Under the pieces are notes generated by a model. It was not told where the DNA came from. It worked only from the letters and a program-made list of their open reading frames with translations, and did no database searches. 40,599 nt of DNA from a virus, in IMG/VR virus record IMGVR_UViG_3300032770_000049, positions 1 to 40,599 of that record, one strand, 5' to 3'. Positions 1 to 6,717 of the stretch are shown piece by piece; positions within the stretch are counted from its first letter, which is position 1; the number at the start of each line of letters is the position of its first letter. A program made the position numbers and the translations under genes.

Positions 1-86
1 TCCAGCATGGTCGGCTCCGTGCCGGGCAGGCGCGGTTGCTTGGCGATCTGCTGGCCGCTCGTGGTGACGAGGTCAGAATTCGACAT
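1..86 (-). CDS. 5' end of ERF-type annealing protein (partial, overlap copy)
   Basis: This is the first 28 codons of the ERF-family gene that is complete at 39628-40416. It is present here only because the two ends overlap; bases 1-86 are identical to 40331-40416. It should be merged with the full copy when the molecule is drawn as a circle. Confidence 0.85.
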   Translation of the reverse strand, partial: MSNSDLVTTSGQQIAKQPRLPGTEPTML

Positions 87-269
87 CTGAGCCCCCGGTA
101 TTGAGCTGGTGCGCCATCGGTGCGCCCGGAAGCTCGAAGTCTCCCGCGCCCGGCGTGCTGGTCGCGTTCGCCTCGCGCTCCGCGTCGATCTCCTCATCCG
201 ACTTCGGCAGGTCAGGCCGGGAAGCGAGCACCCGGAGCAACTGGTTGCACAGGACGTCATCGCAAAAGA
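1..269. repeat. terminal overlap, left copy
   Basis: Bases 1-269 match 40331-40599 with 10 substitutions and no gaps. The first 126 bases are identical; all differences lie in the part that codes for the C-terminal half of the small protein at 73-396. Six changes are synonymous and four alter an amino acid (V/A, L/M, E/A, F/V). The overlap shows that the sequence is a closed circle or a circularly permuted genome. The divergence suggests two strain variants met at the assembly junction. Confidence 0.9.
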
Positions 270-396
270 ACACGACATCGCCAACCATCAACTCGTAATA
301 GGCGGTGTCGGATTTAGACGTCGGCGGCTTCTCTCGGATTCTGATCTGCGGCTTCTTCTCTTCGTGGCGTATGTGGTAGTAAATCGTGGCGTTCAT
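73..396 (-). CDS. hypothetical protein, 107 aa, upstream of ERF gene
   Basis: Family not recognised. The protein is hydrophilic and acidic in its second half, with a YYELMVGDVVFFCDD segment around residues 33-47 and a Pro/Gly/Ala-rich C-terminus. The ATG at 396 follows AGGAGA at a good distance. The stop overlaps the ERF start by 14 bp, so it is co-transcribed with the recombination genes. It has its own promoter with an overlapping palindrome at 417-446. A diverged copy of its 3' part is present at 40403-40599; most changes there are synonymous or conservative, so the reading frame is under selection. Role unknown; it probably belongs to the early recombination operon. Confidence 0.75.
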   Translation of the reverse strand: MNATIYYHIRHEEKKPQIRIREKPPTSKSDTAYYELMVGDVVFFCDDVLCNQLLRVLASRPDLPKSDEEIDAEREANATSTPGAGDFELPGAPMAHQLNTGGSDVEF

Positions 397-416
397 TGCG
401 GAATCTCCTGTATGTT

Positions 417-446
417 CAGTATGCGCCTGTACTGTTTCACGTGCAA
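417..446 (-). promoter_or_regulatory. promoter with overlapping palindromic operator (left unit)
   Basis: Minus-strand TTGCAC (441-446), 17-nt spacer, CATACT (418-423), then AGGAGA and the ATG at 396. The 18-bp near-palindrome CAGTAT-GCGCCT-GTACTG (417-434) covers the -10 box at the same offset as the sister site at 789-806. The stretch 397-560 otherwise holds no gene that I can see. Confidence 0.65.
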
Positions 447-560
447 CAGTCTCAGACGCTGGAAAAGTACTACACGGGCTTCACGTACCCGCATGATCGG
501 CACCACCCGAAACGCCCCGTTGAACGCGGAGGGCTGAGTCGCCGAGACGCTCAGCGGAGA

Positions 561-755
561 TCATGACCGCGACGGGACCGCCATTTGTTCTCCATCCGCG
601 CCCTTGACCCATCCCCAAGCTCCATCTGCCCATGCGGCGCGCGATATCTTGCGGGATGCGATTTCGGCAGCCTCTTCGATGCTGGCAGCTTGGATGTCGT
701 CTTGGTCACCGCCGTCCGTCCAAAACTGGTAGGCGTTGAGTTTTCTCGTGCTCAT
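561..755 (-). CDS. hypothetical protein, 64 aa
   Basis: Small soluble protein with a conserved-looking core (YQFWTDGG..., then ...AAEIASRKISRAAWADGAWGW). I do not recognise the family. The ATG at 755 is preceded by AGGAG with an A-rich spacer, a strong ribosome site. It is the first gene after the terminator at 861-903 and has its own operator-covered promoter at 789-818. Together with 73-396 it seems to start the early transcription unit that crosses the circle junction into the ERF and exonuclease genes. Confidence 0.7.
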   Translation of the reverse strand: MSTRKLNAYQFWTDGGDQDDIQAASIEEAAEIASRKISRAAWADGAWGWVKGADGEQMAVPSRS

Positions 756-788
756 TTTTTTCTCCTGTCAGTTGGTGGCTGACAATCT

Positions 789-818
789 CAGTATGCGACG
801 ATACTGCGCGGTATGCAA
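789..818 (-). promoter_or_regulatory. promoter with perfect 18-bp palindromic operator (right unit)
   Basis: Minus-strand TTGCAT (813-818), exactly 17 nt, CATACT (790-795). The perfect dyad CAGTAT-GCGACG-ATACTG (789-806) overlaps the -10 box, so a bound dimer would block RNA polymerase. The arrangement is the same as at 417-446. A single half-site, CAGTAT on the minus strand, also abuts the -35 box of the ribbon-helix-helix gene (33014-33019). Confidence 0.7.
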
Positions 819-860
819 GAGAATTCGGCGCTATCTGAAGTTAACGGAGTACTATGCCAC

Positions 861-903
861 AAAAACAGAAGCCCCTCGCTCAAAGTGGAGGCGAGCGAGG
901 GGC
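861..903 (-). terminator. rho-independent terminator after late operon
   Basis: Perfect 11-bp stem (871-881 with 893-903, GCCCCTCGCTC and its complement), 11-nt loop, followed on the minus strand by TTCTGTTTTTG. It lies just after the last late gene (stop at 946) and before the next promoter, so it separates the late transcript from the early unit. Confidence 0.88.
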
Positions 904-945
904 CAAGAGATTCCAGGATCTTGCTTTGGATCGAGTTTACCCCGA

Positions 946-1152
946 TCAGGGTATCGGGTCAATAGGTTGCAACTGTGTCAGGTCGATCGGCTTGCCCGCG
1001 ACCGCCTGGTGCGCCGAGTTGGCCGCGCTGGCGATCTGGATCAGCGCTTGAGCAAGCTCGTCGGCGGCAGTGCCGGTCGGATCGCCCTTGAGCGCGGTCT
1101 GCGCGGCGGACGCAGCGATTCCGAGGATTTGAAGGATCAGTGTCAGGATCAT
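946..1152 (-). CDS. small membrane-anchored protein, 68 aa, lysis-region candidate
   Basis: The N-terminus (MILTLILQILGIAASAAQ) is a hydrophobic segment that could be a membrane helix or signal sequence. The rest is Ala/Gln-rich and helical, ending with a Pro/Asp-rich tail. The ATG at 1152 overlaps the stop of the lipoprotein gene by 4 bp (ATGA), so translation is coupled. It is the last gene before the terminator. Position and size would suit a holin, antiholin or spanin partner, but no family signature is visible. Confidence 0.65.
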   Translation of the reverse strand: MILTLILQILGIAASAAQTALKGDPTGTAADELAQALIQIASAANSAHQAVAGKPIDLTQLQPIDPIP

Positions 1153-1517
1153 AGCTTCACCCCCAGGTTGGCCAGCAGTGCAGCGACGGCGTTCACCAGG
1201 TCCTTGAGTTCGGTCTGGAGATTGGCAGTCGTCGGCGCACCGGCCGCCATCGTGTGGTACAGCTTGTACCCTGCCAGCGCCGAATTGTAGGCCGCAATCG
1301 TCTGGTTAAGCTGCGCTTTGTACTGCGGGAATTGCGGCTCGAGGGCCTTCGCCTGCTGGATCGACCCTTGCACCGTGATCAGCGTGTCGTACGCCGCGCC
1401 GTCGAAAGCGTTGAGTTGGCCGGGATGCGTAACCGCGGAGTTGGCGCCGCAGCCGGCGAGAGCGAGAAGCACCGCAAGCGCCACGGCCAGCGGGTACAGC
1501 CATTTGATGTGTGTCAT
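1149..1517 (-). CDS. lipoprotein, 122 aa, possible outer spanin
   Basis: The first 23 residues form a lipoprotein signal: basic start, hydrophobic core, and lipobox LAGC with the acylated Cys at about residue 23. The mature part is about 100 aa, predicted helical, with regularly spaced Ala/Leu. The ATG at 1517 overlaps the upstream stop by 4 bp and follows GGTGGTGA. An in-frame upstream extension is open, but the signal peptide and overlap fix this start. A lipid-anchored helical protein beside a small membrane protein is compatible with an outer spanin; superinfection exclusion is an alternative. Confidence 0.75.
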   Translation of the reverse strand: MTHIKWLYPLAVALAVLLALAGCGANSAVTHPGQLNAFDGAAYDTLITVQGSIQQAKALEPQFPQYKAQLNQTIAAYNSALAGYKLYHTMAAGAPTTANLQTELKDLVNAVAALLANLGVKL

Positions 1518-1684
1518 TTTGTCACCACCAGTGTGTGATTCGCGCCGAGCCGCTGGAGGAAGTTGTACAGCCATCCGTACCAGCGGTCCATCGGGTCTGG
1601 AGTGGGCATGGTCGCGATAGCCGTCGAGAAGATCCACCAGGCGACCGGACCAGAGGCCCACTCTGCTACTTTTGCGATGGTCAT
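1514..1684 (-). CDS. small Trp-rich protein, 56 aa
   Basis: Starts MTIAKVAEWASGPVAWWIFS, with a semi-hydrophobic segment over residues 10-26, then a PMDRWYGWLYNFLQRLG motif. Both ends overlap the neighbours by 4 bp (ATGA with the glycosyltransferase stop at 1681 and with the lipoprotein start at 1517). These overlaps are strong evidence that it is translated despite its size. Similar Trp-rich peptides occur beside lysis genes in many phages, without assigned function. Confidence 0.75.
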   Translation of the reverse strand: MTIAKVAEWASGPVAWWIFSTAIATMPTPDPMDRWYGWLYNFLQRLGANHTLVVTK

Positions 1685-2868
1685 ACGTCGATTGAATCCT
1701 CGTTTCTTTCCAGCGCGATGCGCCGGAAACTCTCTCGCAGGGCGACGAACGTGTCGCTCCCGTCGTCATGCAATTGCCAGAGACCTTGGCTGTCGCGCTT
1801 CAGGTGCTGTGTCGGGTCGAATTGCAGCCGCGCAAGCACCCGATGTTTGTCGCCGTATCCTCGGCTGGTTTTCTTCCCGTGCCAGGAGTGGAAAACTGCG
1901 CCCTCCATTACGCCGACGTTCCCACGGATCTTCGCCGTCTGAGACATCCGATGCCAGGCAGTCACGACGTTTTTGTACGCCGGATGGAGAGCGGAGTGCA
2001 TCATGTTTTCCGTGCGATTCACCAGGGCGTGCGACATATGCCAGTCAGCACCGCCCCAGATCGCCACATCGAGCAGGCCGCCGACCGCGTCGAATGCCTC
2101 GCGCGTGCAGGCCCACGCAAGCCCAGGAAAGACCCGCCGAGGCCCGGCACCGCCATAATAATCGTCTTCGAGGTCTGAGAGTACTTTCTGAACGTCGGAA
2201 CTCAGCCGCGAGATATCTCCCTGAACCTGCGCGAGATCTGCCGTTACCTTCTGCCAGTCCGGCGGTCGGGTCCAGCCCTTTTTTAGATTGGCGTCAAGAT
2301 CGCCGTCGAGATAGCTTTGCAGGAAGCTCACGCCGTTCGCGTGCGGGTAGGTTTCGGGCATCATCTCGTACGTCGGTGACAGGTCTCGGGCCTGCGAAAA
2401 CATCTGAAGCCATGAGTAGTGCTGGAGCTTCTGAATGCACTCGCCGACCCAGTTCGGCCGCACGAAATGGACGTCAGAATCGAGCCAGCAGATCTGCTGC
2501 CAGTCGTACGGCAGTGACTGCACGCCAAGGTTGATCGCGTTTTCTTTCAGCCACAGCTCGTCTTTGGTCCTGAGCCCGATATATTTATGGCGGAACTCTC
2601 CATGGATTGAGCAGTTTGCGGCGGTCCCATCGAGGCCGGAATCGGCAAAGACAGCCTCGCGGCGATTGAACGCGACCTCAACGAGCACGACGACGGCACC
2701 CGATTCGGCAAAGTGCCGAATGGCGCGTTCAGTATGTTTGACGCGCGACTTCCATCGCCACGGATTGAAGTACGGGACGATGGCGAATAACGGCTCTCGA
2801 ACGTGATCTCTTGCAATTACCGACGACAAAGGCTTGACCCCTTTCAGCGTGCATAGTACCACACTCAT
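1681..2868 (-). CDS. glycosyltransferase-like protein, 395 aa
   Basis: Cytoplasmic sugar-transferase-type protein. The nucleotide-sugar/metal site is visible as ICWLDSDVHF (Asp130-Ser-Asp132), and the acceptor-side motif FPGLAWACTREAFDAVGG...WGGADWHM lies at about 247-279, as in GT-A fold enzymes. Between them residues 206-236 form a coiled-coil-like insertion (QVQGDISRLSSDVQKVLSDL). It lies after the fiber gene and before the small membrane genes, so a virion or tail protein is a plausible acceptor. Start ATG 2868 has TTAGGA upstream. A TTG at codon 14 with AAGGGG 8 nt before it is a real alternative. Confidence 0.8.
   Translation of the reverse strand: MSVVLCTLKGVKPLSSVIARDHVREPLFAIVPYFNPWRWKSRVKHTERAIRHFAESGAVVVLVEVAFNRREAVFADSGLDGTAANCSIHGEFRHKYIGLRTKDELWLKENAINLGVQSLPYDWQQICWLDSDVHFVRPNWVGECIQKLQHYSWLQMFSQARDLSPTYEMMPETYPHANGVSFLQSYLDGDLDANLKKGWTRPPDWQKVTADLAQVQGDISRLSSDVQKVLSDLEDDYYGGAGPRRVFPGLAWACTREAFDAVGGLLDVAIWGGADWHMSHALVNRTENMMHSALHPAYKNVVTAWHRMSQTAKIRGNVGVMEGAVFHSWHGKKTSRGYGDKHRVLARLQFDPTQHLKRDSQGLWQLHDDGSDTFVALRESFRRIALERNEDSIDV
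2831..2862. repeat. duplicated motif pair, copy 1
   Basis: GGCTTGACCCCTT (2831-2843) followed by ATAGTACCAC (2853-2862). The same two motifs recur in the same order at 2913-2925 and 2952-2961. On the minus strand copy 1 places AAGGGG 8 nt before an in-frame TTG of the glycosyltransferase. Confidence 0.6.
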
Positions 2869-2884
2869 GGTACGATTCCTAACA

Positions 2885-2949
2885 GCCGGGGCTTACTGGC
2901 ATCGCAATCGCGGGCTTGACCCCTTGCGATTGTGCTGGTTAGCCCTGGC
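2885..2949 (-). other. long imperfect stem-loop upstream of glycosyltransferase
   Basis: Left arm 2885-2911 and right arm 2926-2949 pair at about 20 positions with a few mismatches and one 3-nt bulge; the inner 7 bp (CAATCGC/GCGATTG) are perfect. The 14-nt loop carries AAGGGGTCAAGCC on the minus strand, identical to the sequence at the start of the next gene. It fills much of the 223-bp gap 2869-3091 and could be an mRNA regulatory structure or processing site. No T-run follows, so it is not a typical terminator. Confidence 0.5.
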
Positions 2950-2961
2950 GGATAGTACCAC
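2913..2961. repeat. duplicated motif pair, copy 2
   Basis: Second copy of GGCTTGACCCCTT (2913-2925) and ATAGTACCAC (2952-2961), with a longer spacer than copy 1. The first motif sits in the loop of the stem-loop at 2885-2949. Confidence 0.6.
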
Positions 2962-3027
2962 GTTGCCAGCAGATAGCATTGCATTCAGCAACATCCCTGT
3001 AGCATCCTGCTGGTGGAGGCAAAAGAG

Positions 3028-3114
3028 ATGCTGAACTTTTTCAAAGGCTTGTGGGCAGAATACCGGATGGCGCGGGCCCGGCGCCGCTGGATCAATTCAC
3101 AGAGATCAGCGTAA
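3028..3114 (+). CDS. possible 28-aa basic peptide on plus strand
   Basis: ATG at 3028 has GGAGG 8 nt upstream, one of the best ribosome sites in the window. It encodes a short cationic, aromatic peptide (MLNFFKGLWAEYRMARARRR, then a WINSQRSA end). It runs convergently into the fiber gene and overlaps its 3' end by 23 bp. A weak plus-strand promoter (TTGCAT-N15-TAGCAT) may precede it. Such FKGLWAEYR peptides occur in phages, but expression is unproven. Confidence 0.4.
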   Translation: MLNFFKGLWAEYRMARARRRWINSQRSA

Positions 3115-3940
3115 GGCTCGACGCAGCCGTGCCGCTCTGGTTGTTCGGATTCAGGTAAATCCCTACCTTGTCTGGTGCCGTGGTGAAAAAGTCCGTTTTG
3201 CTCGTGCTGGTGAGCACAAACCAACTGATTCCGTTGTCGGTCGAGAACGAATAGGTGAGCGTGCTCCCAGAGAGTTGGACCTTGAACACCACGCAATCCG
3301 AGCCCATCAGCGCAATGAGCGCCATCACCCGCGAGTAGTTGGAATTGTAGCTCGACGCGGAGTTTAGCTTGTCAGTCGAGAGGGCCGGAAGCGTGGTAAG
3401 CGAACTGAGCGCGCTGGCACCGATCAGGCAGAGCACGACAATCTTTCCCGTGCCGCTCTCGCGCAGATAGATTCCGCCCTGGTTGTACTCCTGGTTCGGC
3501 ACCATCAGTCGGAAGCGAAAGATGTAAGACCACGACGAGCCGACGATGGAGAACTCATAGCCGCGCACATTGTCGGCCGCGCCGTTCGACGGCGCCGCCA
3601 GTTCCAGCACGCCGTTCGTCTGCTGCGTCGCCGTTGCGCTTCCCTGATTGAGCCATGCCCATGTGATTCCGCCCGGTGGCGTCACAAGCTGGCCGCGATA
3701 GAAATAGTCCCAGGATGCGCCGTTGTCCCTCAGCACGTCGTAAATGCTGTCGGTCGGCAGATAGATCCTGCCCGCGGTGCCAGCCGCCGGCAGCGAGCCA
3801 ATCGCCCCCGAGAGACAGAGCGAGCTCGCGCCGCCGGCGTAGTAGGCGCTCACGTTGCCGCTTGAGTCCGACTGAAAGACCACGTTGGTATTGCCGCCCG
3901 GCGCCGCCGGCGTTGTGCTGTTGAAATTGACGATGCTCAT
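3092..3940 (-). CDS. tail fiber / lectin-like receptor-binding protein, 282 aa
   Basis: Likely virion surface protein. Residues 1-75 resemble the repeated shaft or linker modules of fiber proteins (Gly/Ala/Ser/Thr-rich, ending in a LPTDSIYDVLRDNG segment). Residues 85-282 look like a concanavalin-type beta-sandwich with many aromatic and Asn/Ser positions (VRGYEFSIVGSSWSYIFRFRL; FSTDNGISWFVLTST). A longer open frame exists upstream, but the ATG at 3940 overlaps the baseplate stop by 4 bp and begins a typical MSIVNFN start. Its place downstream of tape measure and baseplate fits a distal adhesin. Confidence 0.72.
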   Translation of the reverse strand: MSIVNFNSTTPAAPGGNTNVVFQSDSSGNVSAYYAGGASSLCLSGAIGSLPAAGTAGRIYLPTDSIYDVLRDNGASWDYFYRGQLVTPPGGITWAWLNQGSATATQQTNGVLELAAPSNGAADNVRGYEFSIVGSSWSYIFRFRLMVPNQEYNQGGIYLRESGTGKIVVLCLIGASALSSLTTLPALSTDKLNSASSYNSNYSRVMALIALMGSDCVVFKVQLSGSTLTYSFSTDNGISWFVLTSTSKTDFFTTAPDKVGIYLNPNNQSGTAASSLTLISVN

Positions 3941-6717
3941 ATGATTGTTCCGTTCACTTCGATGATCGTTTGGCCTTCCCAGACCTGGGAGCTTTGGATC
4001 TCGACAATGGTGAGCGTGGTCACGCCGTTGACCGTGATATCGCTCGTCGCCAACTCCCACGCCGTGTCGTAGTTCGTCGCGCTGTTCTTCGTCAGCACGT
4101 AGCCGCTCGCGCCGCCGGACGGGACAAGCTGCCCAGTCGCACCCGCGACGGCGTTGCCGGAAGCGTCGTAAATCAGCGGTGCGCCCGTCGCGCCAGCCGC
4201 CCCGCTCGCGCACTGAAGCTGCGTCGTGTTGCCCTGCTTCGTGCCAGCCTTGACGTCGGCGCCGCCGTTGCCGATGACTGGTTCGCCCGACGTCAGCGCT
4301 CCTGTCATATGCGTGACGGTGCCCTGCGGGTTCGCCTGCACGGTGATCGTCTGCGCTGGCGGTGCCGTTCCTGGCGCCCGATTGAAACTCACGCTGGCAT
4401 AGATCGGATTCGGCGCCGCACTCGCAAGCGTGCTCGTGAAACTGCCCGACGCGGAAACTGTCTCGACAGCCGCCGCGCCATCGCTCGCGGGCCCAAGGCT
4501 CAGCGTGTAGCCCACCACAACCTCGGGCGCCGTCGCGGTCGGGACATCCGAAGTCGCGTCCATGCACATTCCGGTGACCACGACATTGTGAGCGTTCGTG
4601 ACGGTCAGTGTCGGCGGCGTGCCGCTGTTCGAGCCGGTGACGTCCACAATCGCGGTCAGGTCAATCTGCGCTCCTGGAATCGCTAGAACCGTCGTCGATC
4701 CAGAGCCTGGAGTTGTGACCGAATTCGCACCACTGGCAACACTTATCGCGTACAGGATATGTACCCAGTTGGGGAAAAAGCCTGGGTTATGGCCACTTAC
4801 GGCCTGTGTGTAAGTGTTGCCGAGAGTGTCTGTAAGTGCAGGCGTGCTGTTGTAATTGTTGCCAGCGACGATCGCGATCAACAAATCGCCTTCGTTTACT
4901 CCGTCGTGAAACGGAATCGGATTCGGCACGCCGACGATCTCGTTCGGCCCGCTGTTGTAGTTGCCGCTCACGGGAGTCGCCGCGGCAGCGATCGGTGTCG
5001 ATGGCGTGATGATCTGCCCGGTAGCCTGCTCACGATTGATGAACTGCGTCAACGCCGTGATGGCATCGCCAATGTTAGCGCCGCCGAACGCCGTGTACTC
5101 CCACAGAATGACGTTCGAGAAGATCGTCATCCGCATAGTCGCGATGAGGAAAGAGCCGTCGATAGCGGCCTGTGGCAGTGTGATATTTTGCAGTTGCCCG
5201 GTCGCGAGGCCAGGCCGCAGCGTGTAGAAGTGGCAGGTCGTCGCCGGGTCGCCGTACTCAATCTGATAGGCCGCCGCGAGGTCGAGCAGATCGGCCGGCA
5301 GAATCGGCTGGTCGACCTTAAAGCTGTAATCGAACTCTCCGCTCGTGCCCTCGACGGCTTGCCGCTGCTGGAGGCTGACGACGTTTGGCGACTGCGCGAC
5401 CGCCGGCGTCTCTGGAGTGTACGTTACGACGAGGCTATCGCTCGAGCCGAGCACCGTGCCGCCGACGTCCTGCGTGATGGCCGTAGACCCCTGGCTCCAG
5501 TACCAATCCTTTCCGGTGTCCACGCCGAGAATGCCGACCGTCTGGCTGACGGCATTGAGCGTGATCGCCGGTTCGGCGCCGACATTCACGGGCGTGTTGA
5601 ACACGGTCGCGACGCCGTTGCCGACGAAGTTCGCATTGAGCGTGTTCGTGAGCACCGCTGAGCCGATGGCGTAGACGAAATTCGCCATCTGATTATGCGT
5701 CGCGACGATGCTCTGAGAGTACGGCGTCTGGCCGCTAAATAAGTCGGAGCCGTCCGTCACGTCCCACGGCGCCGCGTTGGCTGTGCGGGTCGTGAGAATG
5801 AAGTTCCGCCAGGGGTCGCTTGTCCAATACCACGCTGTGTCGGCCGTCGAGATCTGGCTCACCACCTGATCGAGAAGTTGCCCGACGTTCGCGCCGACTG
5901 GCGCCGCAAGCGTGATAGCGGGCGCCGTCGAACTCGTGACGCTCACGCCGTCATTGTCGCAGTAGTAGAGCACCAACTTACGGAAGACCACATCGCCCGC
6001 CACGTTGACGAAGCTCTGCGGCAGCATTGGGGGCACCTGGCGCCGCTTCGCAAGGCCCGTCCAGCTTGTGCACGTGCAAGCCCACGAGTACGGCGTCGAG
6101 ACACCCGGCATGCTTGAGGTCGTCACCGTGTCGATATAGCCGCCGAAGATATCACCGATACTGCTGTCCGTGCTCTTGAGATACACCGGCTGGCCGAGTT
6201 GGACCGTGCCGAAGCGCTCGATGTACGGATTCGTGACACCGAGGTCGCCGCCGAGCGAGTTCAAGACCGTGAATTGCAGCGTGTCGGCGGTGCCTGGCGC
6301 GATCGAGCTTGACCATTGGAACGGCAGTCCATCGCTCGGCAGCGTCGCCACATCGGAAGCGAATGGGCAAGGCCGGTACAGAATGACGGTCGCGAATCCC
6401 GTGTTCCAGATGCTGGTGTCCGGCGCATCGGTGAGCGTGACCTCGGTCGCGCTCACGTACGTCGCGATCGTCGTGTGAAAGAGCGACCCCTGCACGAAGT
6501 TCGGGGCTGGCATGTCCGGGTCCACGGGCCCGCCGCCGACGATGGCGATCGGCATTCCGACGTCCTCGGGCTTGAAAAAGATGGCCGCATTTGGCGCGTA
6601 CAGCGTGCCGCCTGCGAACTCGCTGAGCGTCGTGCTGCTGGCGGTCGCCTTGCCCGTGCCGCAGAGGCCGAGGTAAAGCTGGAGACTACCCGCGTTGACT
6701 GTCGGCGTGTAAGCCAT
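3937..6717 (-). CDS. baseplate / tail-tip protein, 926 aa
   Basis: Large structural protein directly after the tape measure, the usual site of the tail-hub protein. Residues 1-450 have a compact beta-rich composition with Trp, Tyr and Cys (CTCTSWTGLAKRRQVPP), like hub domains. Residues about 590-790 form Ig/adhesion-type beta modules rich in Thr/Ser/Val (ALTDTLGNTY). The C-terminal 120 residues resemble fiber-attachment segments. Its start overlaps the tape-measure stop by 1 bp (TGATG) and its stop overlaps the fiber start. No enzymatic motif was seen. Confidence 0.75.
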   Translation of the reverse strand: MAYTPTVNAGSLQLYLGLCGTGKATASSTTLSEFAGGTLYAPNAAIFFKPEDVGMPIAIVGGGPVDPDMPAPNFVQGSLFHTTIATYVSATEVTLTDAPDTSIWNTGFATVILYRPCPFASDVATLPSDGLPFQWSSSIAPGTADTLQFTVLNSLGGDLGVTNPYIERFGTVQLGQPVYLKSTDSSIGDIFGGYIDTVTTSSMPGVSTPYSWACTCTSWTGLAKRRQVPPMLPQSFVNVAGDVVFRKLVLYYCDNDGVSVTSSTAPAITLAAPVGANVGQLLDQVVSQISTADTAWYWTSDPWRNFILTTRTANAAPWDVTDGSDLFSGQTPYSQSIVATHNQMANFVYAIGSAVLTNTLNANFVGNGVATVFNTPVNVGAEPAITLNAVSQTVGILGVDTGKDWYWSQGSTAITQDVGGTVLGSSDSLVVTYTPETPAVAQSPNVVSLQQRQAVEGTSGEFDYSFKVDQPILPADLLDLAAAYQIEYGDPATTCHFYTLRPGLATGQLQNITLPQAAIDGSFLIATMRMTIFSNVILWEYTAFGGANIGDAITALTQFINREQATGQIITPSTPIAAAATPVSGNYNSGPNEIVGVPNPIPFHDGVNEGDLLIAIVAGNNYNSTPALTDTLGNTYTQAVSGHNPGFFPNWVHILYAISVASGANSVTTPGSGSTTVLAIPGAQIDLTAIVDVTGSNSGTPPTLTVTNAHNVVVTGMCMDATSDVPTATAPEVVVGYTLSLGPASDGAAAVETVSASGSFTSTLASAAPNPIYASVSFNRAPGTAPPAQTITVQANPQGTVTHMTGALTSGEPVIGNGGADVKAGTKQGNTTQLQCASGAAGATGAPLIYDASGNAVAGATGQLVPSGGASGYVLTKNSATNYDTAWELATSDITVNGVTTLTIVEIQSSQVWEGQTIIEVNGTII

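Noticed and set aside
3941-4567. Possible N-terminal extension of the fiber gene (open frame to 4567).
   Set aside because: It runs antisense-shifted through the baseplate gene, has repetitive arginine-rich composition of a shadow frame, and the ATGA overlap at 3937-3940 sets the start.
4759-5661. 300-codon plus-strand open frame opposite the baseplate gene.
   Set aside because: Arg/Ala/Val-rich composition typical of the antisense of GC-rich genes; no ribosome site, and the minus-strand gene is clearly coding.
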